Origin: a virus
Reading direction: 5' to 3' (one strand)
Virus record (IMG/VR): IMGVR_UViG_3300044591_002231
Location: 1-37,167 of that record
Length of the DNA stretch: 37,167 nt
The notes beneath the pieces were generated by a model, which saw only the letters and a program-made list of their open reading frames with translations, was not told where the DNA came from and did no database searches. Below are positions 1-7,378 of the stretch, one piece after another. Position 1 is the first letter of the stretch. Each line of letters begins with the position of its first letter. A program made the translations under genes and the position numbers.

Positions 1-2
1 CA

Positions 3-410
3 GAACTGCCTAAAGTTCAACCATTATCAGAATTTTTATTCAAGATTGCAAAACCAGAGTTGAATAAGATAAATAATATTCATGCTTTAGAGAGTTCTCT
101 TTACAGTAAAGTACTTGGAGTTGCTGGTACTGTAGACTGTATTGCTGAATATAATGGTGAATTGGCAATTATAGACTTTAAAACTTCTAAAAAACCAAAA
201 CCAATTGAATGGATTGAGCATTATTTTGTCCAATGTGCGGCATATGCCTGCATGTTTTATGAGTTAACTGAAATACCAGTTAAAAAATTAGTAATTTTAA
301 TGGCATGTGAAAATGGAGAATGTATTGTCTATGAAGAGTACGATAAACAAAAATATATTAAGTTGCTCGCAAAATACATTAGAGAGTTTGTTAACAGTAA
401 ACTTAATTAA
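3..410 (+). CDS. PD-(D/E)XK exonuclease, partial (5' end outside window)
   Basis: The reading frame is open to the left edge, so only the C-terminal part of about 135 residues is present and the true start lies upstream. The TTG at 60 is probably internal. The core of a RecB-like PD-(D/E)XK nuclease is visible: a Glu in HALESSLYS, the Asp of GTVDCIA (codon 135), the D-x-K of IIDFKTSKK (codons 174 and 180) and a following Gln in VQCAAYA (codon 231), the usual arrangement of this fold. Related exonucleases of cyanophages and the mitochondrial MGME1 type process DNA ends in replication and recombination. The stop is 2 bases before the gp33 start, so it is probably in one operon with the replication genes that follow. 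The family assignment is fairly secure; the exact substrate cannot be told from this fragment. Confidence 0.75.
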   Translation, partial: ELPKVQPLSEFLFKIAKPELNKINNIHALESSLYSKVLGVAGTVDCIAEYNGELAIIDFKTSKKPKPIEWIEHYFVQCAAYACMFYELTEIPVKKLVILMACENGECIVYEEYDKQKYIKLLAKYIREFVNSKLN

Positions 411-411
411 C

Positions 412-666
412 ATGGAAAATAACATTAAAGATGTAATTAAAGATAAGTTTCTATGTCCACAAAAGTTTGCTCAAGATATTGAAAGCATTGTAAAAATTTC
501 TAAAATTAGTTACATTGATGCTATTGTTACTTATTGCGAGGAAAATTCAATAGAAATAGAGACTGTTCCAAAATTAATTCCAAAACCACTTAAAGAAAAA
601 ATAAAATACGAAGCTACAAAATTGAATTTTCTTAAAAAGACTAGTAGGGCAACTTTGAACTTTTGA
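412..666 (+). CDS. 33: gp33-like late transcription co-activator
   Basis: An 84-residue protein, read from the ATG at 412, which lies 1 base after the upstream stop. An upstream in-frame ATG at 307 would overlap the nuclease gene by about 100 bases and is unlikely. It is shorter than T4 gp33 (112 aa) but lies immediately before gp59 and close to gp32, the T4 order 33-59-32. The sequence is small and Lys-rich with a helical core (KFAQDIESIVKISKISYIDAIV) and a basic C-terminus. In T4, gp33 links host RNA polymerase to the sliding clamp gp45 and, with sigma factor gp55, activates late promoters. Late-type promoters elsewhere in this window fit that role. No obvious Shine-Dalgarno is seen, so translation may be coupled to the upstream gene. 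The call rests on size, composition and synteny. Confidence 0.72.
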   Translation: MENNIKDVIKDKFLCPQKFAQDIESIVKISKISYIDAIVTYCEENSIEIETVPKLIPKPLKEKIKYEATKLNFLKKTSRATLNF

Positions 667-669
667 ACC

Positions 670-1260
670 GTGACTCCCTTTGATGTTTACAAAACTTATT
701 TGGCTATAAAAAATCACTTTACAAAAGAAAAATATGATTATTTTAAGTATTGCGGAAGGTCAAGAGCATCTATAGATTCATATAACAAAAGAAAAGATAG
801 ATACTTTTTTGAAAAATTATCTCGTCAAAAAACAGATGACGAGATAAAATTTTATTTTGTTGCTAGTTTTATAGAATGCACAGATCCCCAATCTTTATGG
901 ATTGGGGAAATAATTTCCAATGGGGAAAAAAATTATACTGAGTGGTTAAAAAAATATCAGAGTCTTACTTATTTGTTTAAAACAGAAAGTGAGATTTTTA
1001 TTTCTAAGGATAGTTTGGACCATTTATTTACATGCAAACCAAATAAACATCCAGAGATATTAAAAAAGTATTTGCAAAATGCAATTACTTTGGAAACTAT
1101 GGTAATACTTGATTCTATTCTTGGATATGTTTCAAAATTTGATAAAAAAATTTTAGACCCAGTGTGGGAAACCGTAAGTCTTAAAATTAAAAAATATAAA
1201 CCATTCCTAAATATTGATGAGGCAAAATTTACAAAAATCTTAAAGGAGATAGTATTATGA
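670..1260 (+). CDS. 59: gp59-like DNA helicase loader
   Basis: A 196-residue protein starting at a GTG 3 bases after the gp33 stop (T4 gp59 is 217 aa). The N-terminus MTPFDVYKTYLAIKNHF and the segment with KYDYFKYCGR are typical of T4-family gp59, an all-helical protein that binds forked DNA and gp32 and loads the gp41 helicase. The middle part has the expected aromatic-rich FYFVASFIE stretch and a YTEWLKKYQSLTYLFK helix. It is flanked by gp33 and, one gene later, its partner gp32. The stop codon overlaps the next start (ATGA at 1257-1260), indicating translational coupling. The GTG start is chosen because no in-frame ATG gives the conserved N-terminus. Confidence 0.82.
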   Translation: MTPFDVYKTYLAIKNHFTKEKYDYFKYCGRSRASIDSYNKRKDRYFFEKLSRQKTDDEIKFYFVASFIECTDPQSLWIGEIISNGEKNYTEWLKKYQSLTYLFKTESEIFISKDSLDHLFTCKPNKHPEILKKYLQNAITLETMVILDSILGYVSKFDKKILDPVWETVSLKIKKYKPFLNIDEAKFTKILKEIVL

Positions 1261-1589
1261 CTAGATTTTTTGATTCAGAGATGGTCAGAAAATCTGTATT
1301 AGAATTAGAAGAAATTCAACAAAAACTTTTTGAACAAGTTTTGAATCTTTCATTCTATGATAATAATGGTAAAAAAGAACATCTTGAATTGATGAAGGAG
1401 TTTCTTGAAAAACAAAAACTTTTTATCTTTAGATTATCTTTGTCTGATGATCCAGAAGCAATTGAAATGAAAAAGAGAATTATTGATTCTGCTAAATTAT
1501 TTGGTTTGGCAGAAGATGGGACCGTGAATGATTTCTTTGAAATGCTTGAATCCAATATTGAGTCTCTTGAGAAAACCCTTGACGACTGA
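1257..1589 (+). CDS. DUF1825-like protein
   Basis: A 110-residue acidic helical protein. The N-terminal FFDSEMVRKSVLELEEIQQ resembles the start of DUF1825 proteins, a small family of unknown function found mainly in cyanobacteria, and the length (about 110 aa) and pattern of long amphipathic helices also fit. It starts at an ATG overlapping the gp59 stop, with a good AAGGAG Shine-Dalgarno at 1243-1248, and lies between gp59 and gp32, so it is expressed with the replication genes. This suggests a role near the replisome or a host-derived regulator, but function is not known. The -35 box of the gp32 promoter overlaps its last codons. The family call is from memory of the N-terminal pattern. Confidence 0.65.
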   Translation: MTRFFDSEMVRKSVLELEEIQQKLFEQVLNLSFYDNNGKKEHLELMKEFLEKQKLFIFRLSLSDDPEAIEMKKRIIDSAKLFGLAEDGTVNDFFEMLESNIESLEKTLDD

Positions 1590-1607
1590 CCCATTGCCTG
1601 ATACAAT
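1579..1607 (+). promoter_or_regulatory. sigma70-type promoter for gp32
   Basis: TTGACG at 1579-1584, a 17-base spacer, then TACAAT at 1602-1607: one mismatch from consensus in each box, at ideal spacing. It overlaps the 3' end of the DUF1825-like gene and predicts a transcript starting near 1614, giving gp32 its own early supply by host polymerase as well as readthrough from upstream. Confidence 0.7.
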
Positions 1608-1608
1608 T

Positions 1609-1661
1609 AATACGTACCAATACAGTACATACACGTTCAATACTACTAATACGGAGAATAC
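1609..1661 (+). promoter_or_regulatory. gp32 leader with five AATAC repeats (candidate autoregulatory site)
   Basis: AATAC occurs five times, at 1609-1613, 1619-1623, 1639-1643, 1648-1652 and 1657-1661. The last three are at exact 9-base spacing, and the Shine-Dalgarno GGAG (1653-1656) sits between the last two copies. No strong hairpin is apparent. T4 gp32 represses its own translation by cooperative binding to an unstructured A/U-rich leader, so this run may be the equivalent operator. The repeats are seen directly; the regulatory role is inferred. Confidence 0.45.
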
Positions 1662-1663
1662 GA

Positions 1664-2602
1664 ATGTCTTTTGCTGATCTTAAAAAGCAATCTAAAATGG
1701 GTTCTCTCACCGAGAAACTCATTAAACAAGTAGAAAAACTGAATGATGGTGGTTCCAAGGATGATGACCGTTTTTGGAAACCTGTTATGGATAAGAGCGG
1801 TGTAGGTTCCGCAGTTATCCGTTTCCTCCCTGCTCCCGAAGGTTGTGAACTGCCTTGGGCACAAGTATGGTCTCACGCATTCCAGGGTACTGGTGGTTGG
1901 TTGATTGACAACTGCCTCACTACTCTTGGTCAGCAATGTCCTGTTTGTGAAAAGAATCGTGTTCTCTGGAACTCTGGTTCAGACCGTGACAAAGAAGAAG
2001 CACGTAAACAAAAACGCAAACTTTCTTATTTTGCGAACATTTATGTTATTCGTGATCCTGCCAATCCAGACAATGAGGGAAAAGTTTTTCTTTATAAGTT
2101 TGGTAAGAAAATCTATGACAAGATTCTTGCCGCAATGCAACCTGAGTTTGAAGATGAAACTCCCATCAATCCTTTTGACTTCTGGACTGGTGCTAACTTT
2201 AAACTGAAACTTGTCAAGAAAGATGGTTATTGGAACTACGACAAGTCCGAATTTGCAGCACCTTCTCCTCTGCTTGATGGTGATGATGACGATCTAGAAA
2301 AGGTCTATAAGTCTCTGAATAATCTGAATGATTTCACAGACCCTAAAGAGTTCAAGTCTTATGATGACTTGAAGAAGCGTCTTGAATATACTCTTGGTCT
2401 TCGTGGTGTTCCTAAGAATCAAGATCCAGAAGTTGTTGCTGAGGAAGAAGATTGGGATCGTGAACGTCGTGGTGAAACTTCGTCCTCTTCTAGGTCCGCA
2501 TCTTATGATGATGTAACTTCTAGTTCGTCTAAGAGTAGTTACGAGGATGAAGATGGGGAAGATGATGCTCTAAGTTATTTCCAAAAACTTGCTGAATCAT
2601 GA
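1664..2602 (+). CDS. 32: gp32 single-stranded DNA-binding protein
   Basis: A 312-residue protein, close to T4 gp32 (301 aa). The N-terminal basic region (SFADLKKQSKMGSLTEKLIK) matches the B domain used for cooperative binding. The core contains the zinc site His71, Cys84, Cys92 and Cys95 (ending CPVC), the T4 pattern. The C-terminus is a Ser-rich and then strongly acidic tail (SSYEDEDGEDDALSYF), which in T4 recruits replication partners including gp59. It coats single-stranded DNA in replication, recombination and repair. It has its own promoter and a GGAG Shine-Dalgarno 7 bases before the ATG. Codon use is richer in C-ending codons than in neighbouring genes, consistent with high expression. 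The stop overlaps the next start (ATGA at 2599-2602). Confidence 0.96.
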   Translation: MSFADLKKQSKMGSLTEKLIKQVEKLNDGGSKDDDRFWKPVMDKSGVGSAVIRFLPAPEGCELPWAQVWSHAFQGTGGWLIDNCLTTLGQQCPVCEKNRVLWNSGSDRDKEEARKQKRKLSYFANIYVIRDPANPDNEGKVFLYKFGKKIYDKILAAMQPEFEDETPINPFDFWTGANFKLKLVKKDGYWNYDKSEFAAPSPLLDGDDDDLEKVYKSLNNLNDFTDPKEFKSYDDLKKRLEYTLGLRGVPKNQDPEVVAEEEDWDRERRGETSSSSRSASYDDVTSSSSKSSYEDEDGEDDALSYFQKLAES

Positions 2603-2838
2603 AGTCGTTGATTTTTCTTTCTGTGCTTGTTATTGCTTTTCCAGTAAAAGCAATAACTTGGAATGAATTTTGGAGACCATTTAGAGGGGGAGGATATTAT
2701 TATGCTCCCTCATACTATTCCCCAAGATATTATAGCAATTGCAGAAGGGAAGTCATTCGTGAAGAGGTAGTTTCTGGAGATGGAAGAATTGAACCTTATG
2801 TCAGAACATTTAAAGAGGTTCAATACTATCCCTGTTAG
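2599..2838 (+). CDS. small exported protein, Tyr/Pro-rich
   Basis: A 79-residue protein not recognised as a known family. The first 18 residues form a clear signal peptide (MKSLIFLSVLVIAFPVKA), with likely cleavage after VKA. The mature part starts ITWNEFWRPF and has a Gly/Tyr/Ser-rich stretch (GGGYYYAPSYYSPRYY), then an Arg/Glu-rich part, with two Cys (one in SNCRR and the C-terminal residue) that could form a disulphide. It is translationally coupled to gp32 through an ATGA overlap and is the last gene before the terminator at 2879. A periplasmic or thylakoid-lumen product made with an early replication protein would suit a host-modifying role, but no function can be assigned. Confidence 0.7.
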   Translation: MKSLIFLSVLVIAFPVKAITWNEFWRPFRGGGYYYAPSYYSPRYYSNCRREVIREEVVSGDGRIEPYVRTFKEVQYYPC

Positions 2839-2878
2839 AAAATCACCCTTTTGAATAAAAAAAGGTCGAAAAAAAATT

Positions 2879-2912
2879 CCCGCAAAATTTTCTATCGTGA
2901 AAGTTTTGCGGG
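2879..2912. terminator. bidirectional hairpin terminator between convergent operons
   Basis: A 14-bp stem with one G-U pair (2879-2892 with 2899-2912; outer arms CCCGCAAAA and TTTTGCGGG) and a 6-base loop TATCGT. On the minus strand the stem is followed by a long U run, from the A run at 2868-2876; on the plus strand it is followed by ATTTTC. It lies exactly between the + gp32 operon, ending at 2838, and the - tail operon, ending at 2917, so it can stop both. Confidence 0.82.
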
Positions 2913-2916
2913 ATTT

Positions 2917-3207
2917 TCATGTATTATTTCTTGGATTATATGCTTTCTTTGTCGTAGAATCTACGTATTGAGAAGATCTACTATACTTCATCATATTTCT
3001 CATATCATATGTGACAGAACCAATATATTCTGGTCTTAAAAGAAGTATTGTTCTTTTCTTTTCGTTCTCTTTTACTTCATAATCATAATTTGTTACTGGG
3101 GTAACTACATTTTTTACTGTCTGTATATTTCCTTCGGTATCGAGATATTCCAATATTTGACTATCGGATTCGATAAAAATTTTCATTCCAGGATAGGGGA
3201 ATTTCAT
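2917..3207 (-). CDS. conserved small protein of the late tail operon
   Basis: A 96-residue protein, last gene of the minus-strand operon. Its start overlaps the gp53 stop by 4 bases and its stop directly abuts the terminator. The sequence (MKFPYPGMKIFIES, then a charged beta-rich middle and a basic, Ser/Tyr-rich C-terminus) looks like a small single-domain protein with no signal peptide or membrane segment. Position suggests a baseplate or wedge accessory protein translated with gp53. I do not recognise the family. Confidence 0.6.
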   Translation of the reverse strand: MKFPYPGMKIFIESDSQILEYLDTEGNIQTVKNVVTPVTNYDYEVKENEKKRTILLLRPEYIGSVTYDMRNMMKYSRSSQYVDSTTKKAYNPRNNT

Positions 3208-4055
3208 ACTGGTAACTCGTTGGTGAATTTAAAGGTTGGTTGAAGAACTCCATTTACAAGAGTTCCTGTAATTTCGTACAATCTTTCTGGTATCCTTATT
3301 TTATTATCGGTAATAATATCAGTTAGTTTTACTTCAACTTCTTCACCACTTCTTTGTTTTACTTTTAATACTCCACCCCAACTATAAGGCCAGTCTGCTA
3401 AACTATTTAATATTGAAATATCACCAAAATTATTCGTTCCAATTTTTGACTTTACCTTTAAATAAGAAACGTTTGTTTGAATATCTGTTACCAAATATTC
3501 ACTTGTTCTGATGTCTCTTCCATATATGGTTAGTTTTTGACAAAGATTGATACTAATTACAGTATTACTTTTTGAACTTGGGAAAGAATTTAACAAATAT
3601 TCATTTGAGTTTTCATTCGTCTGAATTGATTCAGACTTTGCAGGGTCTACTTGTAATCCCCCTTCAATAATAATTCTTCCATATTCATCTTTATACTCTA
3701 CAGTTTCATAATGATGAACTTTTGCCAACTCTTCGTCTGATCCATATTTTTGAATCATATAATTATACAAAGAGTCATTATTCAATGGCCATTCATTATT
3801 TAAGTCAGTAATATTATTAGTTAATAGAATAATCCAGTCTAAATCTGGGTCATCATATACCTTTTTGGCAATTTGTTCTGGTCTTTCATTATCAACTATT
3901 TGATAATAAGTAAATGCAGTAGCAAAATTTGCCACATCATTTCTTAGTTTTGCTCTTCTAAAAATATTTTTTGCTGTTACAAATTCATCAATATAATTTC
4001 TCGTTTTAAATGGAGAAGGGTACTGTAAATCTGGAAGTTCTCTAAAGTATGGCAT
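3204..4055 (-). CDS. 53: gp53-like baseplate wedge protein
   Basis: A 283-residue protein. The N-terminal 110 residues are the recognisable part: a Pro/Tyr-rich start (MPYFRELPDLQYPSPF), FATAFTYYQI, then ERPEQIAKKVYDDPDLDWII and the LLTNNITDLNNEWPL segment, a LysM-like stretch characteristic of T4 gp53. T4 gp53 (196 aa) completes the baseplate wedge and lets six wedges join around the hub. The C-terminal 150 residues are a beta-rich extension not in T4. One base separates it from gp48, and it overlaps the next gene by 4 bases; all are driven from the late promoter at 6568-6575. Confidence 0.82.
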   Translation of the reverse strand: MPYFRELPDLQYPSPFKTRNYIDEFVTAKNIFRRAKLRNDVANFATAFTYYQIVDNERPEQIAKKVYDDPDLDWIILLTNNITDLNNEWPLNNDSLYNYMIQKYGSDEELAKVHHYETVEYKDEYGRIIIEGGLQVDPAKSESIQTNENSNEYLLNSFPSSKSNTVISINLCQKLTIYGRDIRTSEYLVTDIQTNVSYLKVKSKIGTNNFGDISILNSLADWPYSWGGVLKVKQRSGEEVEVKLTDIITDNKIRIPERLYEITGTLVNGVLQPTFKFTNELPV

Positions 4056-4056
4056 A

Positions 4057-5580
4057 TTAGTAACCTACATCGTCTGCTTCTATTGGATCTAAATCTGGTT
4101 TGTCTTTTAATTTATCCCAGATGGTATTCTGGTAATCAGATTCAAAGATTGGTTCTAACTCTGTAAATCCCATTCCAATGTTTACCGAAACTGGTTGTCC
4201 CTCATCATATGCAGACCATTGACCGTCTGGTGTATAATTGACACTAAACCCAGTTAATGCACATAATTTAAATCTATTTAATCCAGAAATTGGTCTATCA
4301 TCTACAGTTTTATATTGCAATTTAAATATATTAGGAGTTCCGAGTAGTGCGGATGATGCTCCAGCACCAGAAGAAGCACTTAATTTTCTTGCTGCCATTC
4401 CCTGTTTGAAGAATCTTATAATTCTTTTTACAGTTTTTGCTTCTGTTGCACTTCTTGGACTCATTCTCCAAGAAAATTCAAAACTTCTTAATTTTGGAGC
4501 ATTAAATAGCAATTCCATATTAGAATTTGGAACGACTCCAAATCCTCTTGAAAGTATTGTTTCTGGTGGAATGTCAAAACCTGCTTGCTTCATAACCAAA
4601 GAGCTAGTAATTGCCTGAACTTGCTTCAGTACATTAGGGTCTTTTAAGTCTGGACCTATCTTTTGAATTAAATCAAGATAATAAATTGCTTGATTTGGAT
4701 TTACTCCAGTAAGTTGCTTAGTTAATGCTCCAGCAAGAGCTCCAGCAGTAGTTCCACCCAAATCTTTAGAAACAGTAGATAGAATTGCAGCATTAATATT
4801 ATTCATAGTATCTTCTGCCCATGCAACAGAATTTGAATCGGATGCATTATTTGGAATTGGAAGAATTACGGTTCCTTTAAAATCTTCTTTCCCTACTTTT
4901 GCTCCACTTGATCTTTGTACTCCTTCTGTTACTATGCTTTCTGCTGATTGACCACCAAATAGACTTTCTCCAGAAGGAGAAGAATAATTATACATTGTTA
5001 TCCTTAGTGTATCTTGTCGGTTTTCAAGGATATCAACTGGATAAACAAGCAATTTGGATGCTCTTATTGCTTCTGTCCCAAAAAGAGCATCTTCATTTAC
5101 ACTTGGGAAATCTAGAGGAGAATTAAATGCAGGTAATGACCCTGGAGGTGATGATAAAATTGGTCCCCCAGGGACAGCAGTTGCAATACCTGGATTTGTC
5201 CCTGGGAAAAAATTATTAATTCCTGCAGTCCCAGATGGATCTAATGCAGTTTTGTTTATTTTTAATCCAGAATTTGCCCCACCACCTTTTGTGTATGCTG
5301 CTCCAACCTTTCTTCTAATATCTTCACTTATTTGATTTGCTAATGCAGTTGGTTTTCCATCTTTGAATAGTTTTGGGTCTTTTAAAGCATCCCCATACCA
5401 ACTTCCATTTTTGTAAAAAACTGCAAGTCCAATTCCAATATCGTAACTACCACCAAGACCTTTTTGTTTTAATTCATAATCACCAGTTGTGGGGTCATAC
5501 CTTAATCCGAATCCTAAAGGAACTCCAAGAGGGGCAATTCCAGAAGTATAGTAATTGTCTTTTAATAACTTATAACTCAT
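4057..5580 (-). CDS. 48: gp48-like baseplate tail tube cap
   Basis: A 507-residue protein, larger than T4 gp48 (364 aa). The diagnostic part is near the C-terminus: NSNMELLFNAPKLRSFEFSW followed by RMSPRSATEAKTVKRIIRFF, the tube-like fold pattern of gp48/gp54 proteins that cap the hub and start tube growth. The N-terminal 150 residues are Gly/Pro-rich (GGPILSSPPGSLPAFNSPLD), probably a flexible or cyanophage-specific region. The middle includes Ala/Gly-rich helices (DLGGTTAGALAGALTKQL). It abuts the unassigned gene upstream and lies 1 base from gp53. In T4, gp48 and gp54 act in sequence on the finished baseplate; here the gp54-like gene is just across the divergent promoter region. Confidence 0.8.
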   Translation of the reverse strand: MSYKLLKDNYYTSGIAPLGVPLGFGLRYDPTTGDYELKQKGLGGSYDIGIGLAVFYKNGSWYGDALKDPKLFKDGKPTALANQISEDIRRKVGAAYTKGGGANSGLKINKTALDPSGTAGINNFFPGTNPGIATAVPGGPILSSPPGSLPAFNSPLDFPSVNEDALFGTEAIRASKLLVYPVDILENRQDTLRITMYNYSSPSGESLFGGQSAESIVTEGVQRSSGAKVGKEDFKGTVILPIPNNASDSNSVAWAEDTMNNINAAILSTVSKDLGGTTAGALAGALTKQLTGVNPNQAIYYLDLIQKIGPDLKDPNVLKQVQAITSSLVMKQAGFDIPPETILSRGFGVVPNSNMELLFNAPKLRSFEFSWRMSPRSATEAKTVKRIIRFFKQGMAARKLSASSGAGASSALLGTPNIFKLQYKTVDDRPISGLNRFKLCALTGFSVNYTPDGQWSAYDEGQPVSVNIGMGFTELEPIFESDYQNTIWDKLKDKPDLDPIEADDVGY

Positions 5581-6078
5581 TTATGGTGCGTCCCAGACTC
5601 GGTATTTTGGTACGGATAATCCGTTTTTATCGACAAATTGCTCTGTCGGTAATAATGAAACACCAACCCAATCATTTTTTGGGACTTTAAACAGTTCACT
5701 CATCACACCAGAAAAAAGATATTTGTGAATAGTCTTTTTTGGTGCATTGGAAATTCCTGTTTTATTTAGGAGTGATTTGGCAAATCCCCCTCTATATTGT
5801 GGATTTAAGTAATGAAGATTGATTCCAATAAAGCTACCTTCTCTCGGGTTTACATCAACTATAAAGGATAATGGGTGCCTATCCCACCAAAGATATTTTT
5901 GGGGATATTTTGCTGAATATAAGAAAAAAACTAAATCTCCAGGAACTATAAAATTAGTATCAAATTCATTTATATTTTTTCTTTGATAATTTCTTAATTC
6001 ATTCATTGTAGCATTTGTCCACCAATTGCTACTTCTGAATTTTTTTCCCGCTTGTTGTTTTATGTCCTCTGATATCAT
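5581..6078 (-). CDS. conserved phage structural-operon protein, function unassigned
   Basis: A 165-residue protein. A short helical N-terminus rich in Trp, Asn and Arg is followed by a compact beta-rich part: IVPGDLVFFLYSAKYPQ, then WWDRHPLSFIVDV and FIGINLHYLNPQYRGGF. This PGDLVFF...D..PL.FI.....F.GINLHYL pattern is widespread in T4-like and jumbo phages and looks like a small SH3/KOW-like barrel, but I know no established function. It overlaps gp4 by 4 bases (ATGA) and abuts gp48, so it is made with head- and tail-completion proteins. It does not resemble T4 gp2, the usual neighbour of gp4 in T4. Confidence 0.7.
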   Translation of the reverse strand: MISEDIKQQAGKKFRSSNWWTNATMNELRNYQRKNINEFDTNFIVPGDLVFFLYSAKYPQKYLWWDRHPLSFIVDVNPREGSFIGINLHYLNPQYRGGFAKSLLNKTGISNAPKKTIHKYLFSGVMSELFKVPKNDWVGVSLLPTEQFVDKNGLSVPKYRVWDAP

Positions 6079-6542
6079 CTTACTTTAATTCCTAGGTCTT
6101 TTTCTGTTAAGATACGAAATTCGTATTTTCTATCTTCACAATATTCTTTTGCTGCTTTCCATTTTGCCTGATTTATTGCCCATGTTTTTACATTATATGC
6201 CCAAGATTTTGTTCTTCTTTTTGGGTTTTGTTCTGGCATTTTTAAATCTTTTTCTGGTTTTATTTCTACAACTAAAGTACGAGTATTTCCATTTTTATCT
6301 CTATACTTAACAAAGAAATCTGGGAAATATCTATGTACTTTATTATCTATTGGTGATATGTAAGGAATAAAAAATTCTTCAGATTTCCATTCATTTACAC
6401 TTTCTGTTAGGTCACAATATTGCATGAATTTTAATTCATATGATGACCTGTAAATTATTTTAGTTGGATCTCCTTTGTATTTTTCTGGTTTTTGTGGTCT
6501 AAATTTTCCTTGTCTGTACCCAGAATCATCTTTATGTGGCAT
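6075..6542 (-). CDS. 4: gp4-like head completion protein
   Basis: A 155-residue protein (T4 gp4 is 150 aa) with strong resemblance throughout: PEKYKGDPTKIIYRSSYELK matches the T4 pattern KYRGDPKKITYRS, then a Trp, FFIPY, RYFPDFFV, LVVEIKPEKD, WAINQAKWKAA and the C-terminal FRILTEKDLGI. The family has a nuclease-like fold with conserved residues (Asp in FPDFFV, E-x-K in VEIKPEK) and is required for filled heads to join tails. It is the first gene of the minus-strand late operon, 26 bases downstream of a perfect TATAAATA late promoter. Confidence 0.92.
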   Translation of the reverse strand: MPHKDDSGYRQGKFRPQKPEKYKGDPTKIIYRSSYELKFMQYCDLTESVNEWKSEEFFIPYISPIDNKVHRYFPDFFVKYRDKNGNTRTLVVEIKPEKDLKMPEQNPKRRTKSWAYNVKTWAINQAKWKAAKEYCEDRKYEFRILTEKDLGIKVR

Positions 6543-6548
6543 ACATAG

Positions 6549-6556
6549 TATAGATA
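6549..6556 (+). promoter_or_regulatory. late promoter for the gp54-like gene
   Basis: TATAGATA, one mismatch from TATAAATA, lies 20 bases before the ATG at 6577. It is directed toward the minus-strand late promoter 11 bases away, so the two divergent blocks have overlapping start regions. Confidence 0.5.
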
Positions 6557-6567
6557 TTTTTTAAAAA

Positions 6568-6575
6568 TATTTATA
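6568..6575 (-). promoter_or_regulatory. T4-type late promoter for the gp4-gp48-gp53 operon
   Basis: The minus strand reads TATAAATA, an exact match to the T4 late promoter element, ending 25 bases before the gp4 ATG. It explains expression of the whole minus-strand block and faces the opposing promoter at 6549-6556. Confidence 0.75.
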
Positions 6576-6576
6576 A

Positions 6577-7347
6577 ATGGCACAAAGAGATTCGAAGGGG
6601 CAACCAGACATAGGGCCACTTTATGTAAAGATGACCACCGAGAGATCAGATGGTGCGGTCACACTTGAGGGTGCCAGAAATATTCTTGGTGCATTATCAT
6701 TAACAAGTCAATTTAAAGTTGCATTGCACTTGACAAATACAACGTCAGATGATGATAGGTTGATGCAATGGCTGACAAATTCTGGATTGACTAATGATGC
6801 AGTTAAAAATGCTTATTATGACTTTTATTGTTCAGAAGCAGTAATTCCAGGGGCAACATTCGAAGTTGCTGAAGAGGCAGGAAGTCGTCAGGGAATAATC
6901 GAAAGGATACCAACGAGGAGAATCTATACTCCAGTAACTTTAACTTTTTATGTCGATAATGATTATAGACTTATTCGTTTATTTGAAGAATGGATGAATT
7001 TCATCAACCCACTTTATGGTGGTACTGGTTCATATCCAGTATCTAAAATTGGATTTGGTGATGCTAAAAATAGAAATGATTTTTTTAGAATGAGATATCC
7101 AAATGAGTACAAAAGAATTATTAGTATAGTTAAATTTGAAAGAAATTTTAAGGAAAGACCAGAATTAAGTGGTGGGAAACTGGGAAATGTTCCAACCATT
7201 ACATATAGACTAATTGATGCATTTCCAACAAACATAACTGCACTTCCAGTTTCATATGAGGGAAGCACCATAACTAAAACAACTGTAGAATTTAGTTATT
7301 CTAGGTATGTTTATGAGAAAAATGATGGTACTGGTAATACTCGATAA
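6577..7347 (+). CDS. 54: gp54-like tail tube initiator (tube-fold protein)
   Basis: A 256-residue protein with features of the T4 tube/initiator fold: a long beta-rich domain including YTPVTLTFYVDNDYRLIRLF and EEWMNFINPLYGG, then RYPNEYKRIISIVKFER and a C-terminal strand pair with ITYRLIDAFPTNITALPVSY. The DNDYRLIRLFEEWMNFI pattern and the DAFPTNI...Y ending are shared by gp19 and gp54 proteins. T4 gp54 (320 aa) binds the gp48 cap and starts polymerisation of the tube. The position, opposite gp48 and before the hub genes, favours gp54 over the main tube protein gp19, but a gp19-like tube protein remains possible. Confidence 0.65.
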   Translation: MAQRDSKGQPDIGPLYVKMTTERSDGAVTLEGARNILGALSLTSQFKVALHLTNTTSDDDRLMQWLTNSGLTNDAVKNAYYDFYCSEAVIPGATFEVAEEAGSRQGIIERIPTRRIYTPVTLTFYVDNDYRLIRLFEEWMNFINPLYGGTGSYPVSKIGFGDAKNRNDFFRMRYPNEYKRIISIVKFERNFKERPELSGGKLGNVPTITYRLIDAFPTNITALPVSYEGSTITKTTVEFSYSRYVYEKNDGTGNTR

Positions 7348-7350
7348 ATA
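7343..7350 (+). promoter_or_regulatory. late promoter GATAAATA before gp26-like gene
   Basis: GATAAATA fits the NATAAATA late element and lies 28 bases before the ATG at 7379. The stop codon of the gp54-like gene (TAA at 7345-7347) is inside it. Confidence 0.6.
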
Positions 7351-7378
7351 ATCGTAATGAAGACTATATTAGGATATT

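Noticed and set aside
2851-3039. Plus-strand open frame of 62 codons after the small exported protein
   Set aside because: It runs through the terminator hairpin and opposite a minus-strand gene of the tail operon; composition is that of an antisense shadow.
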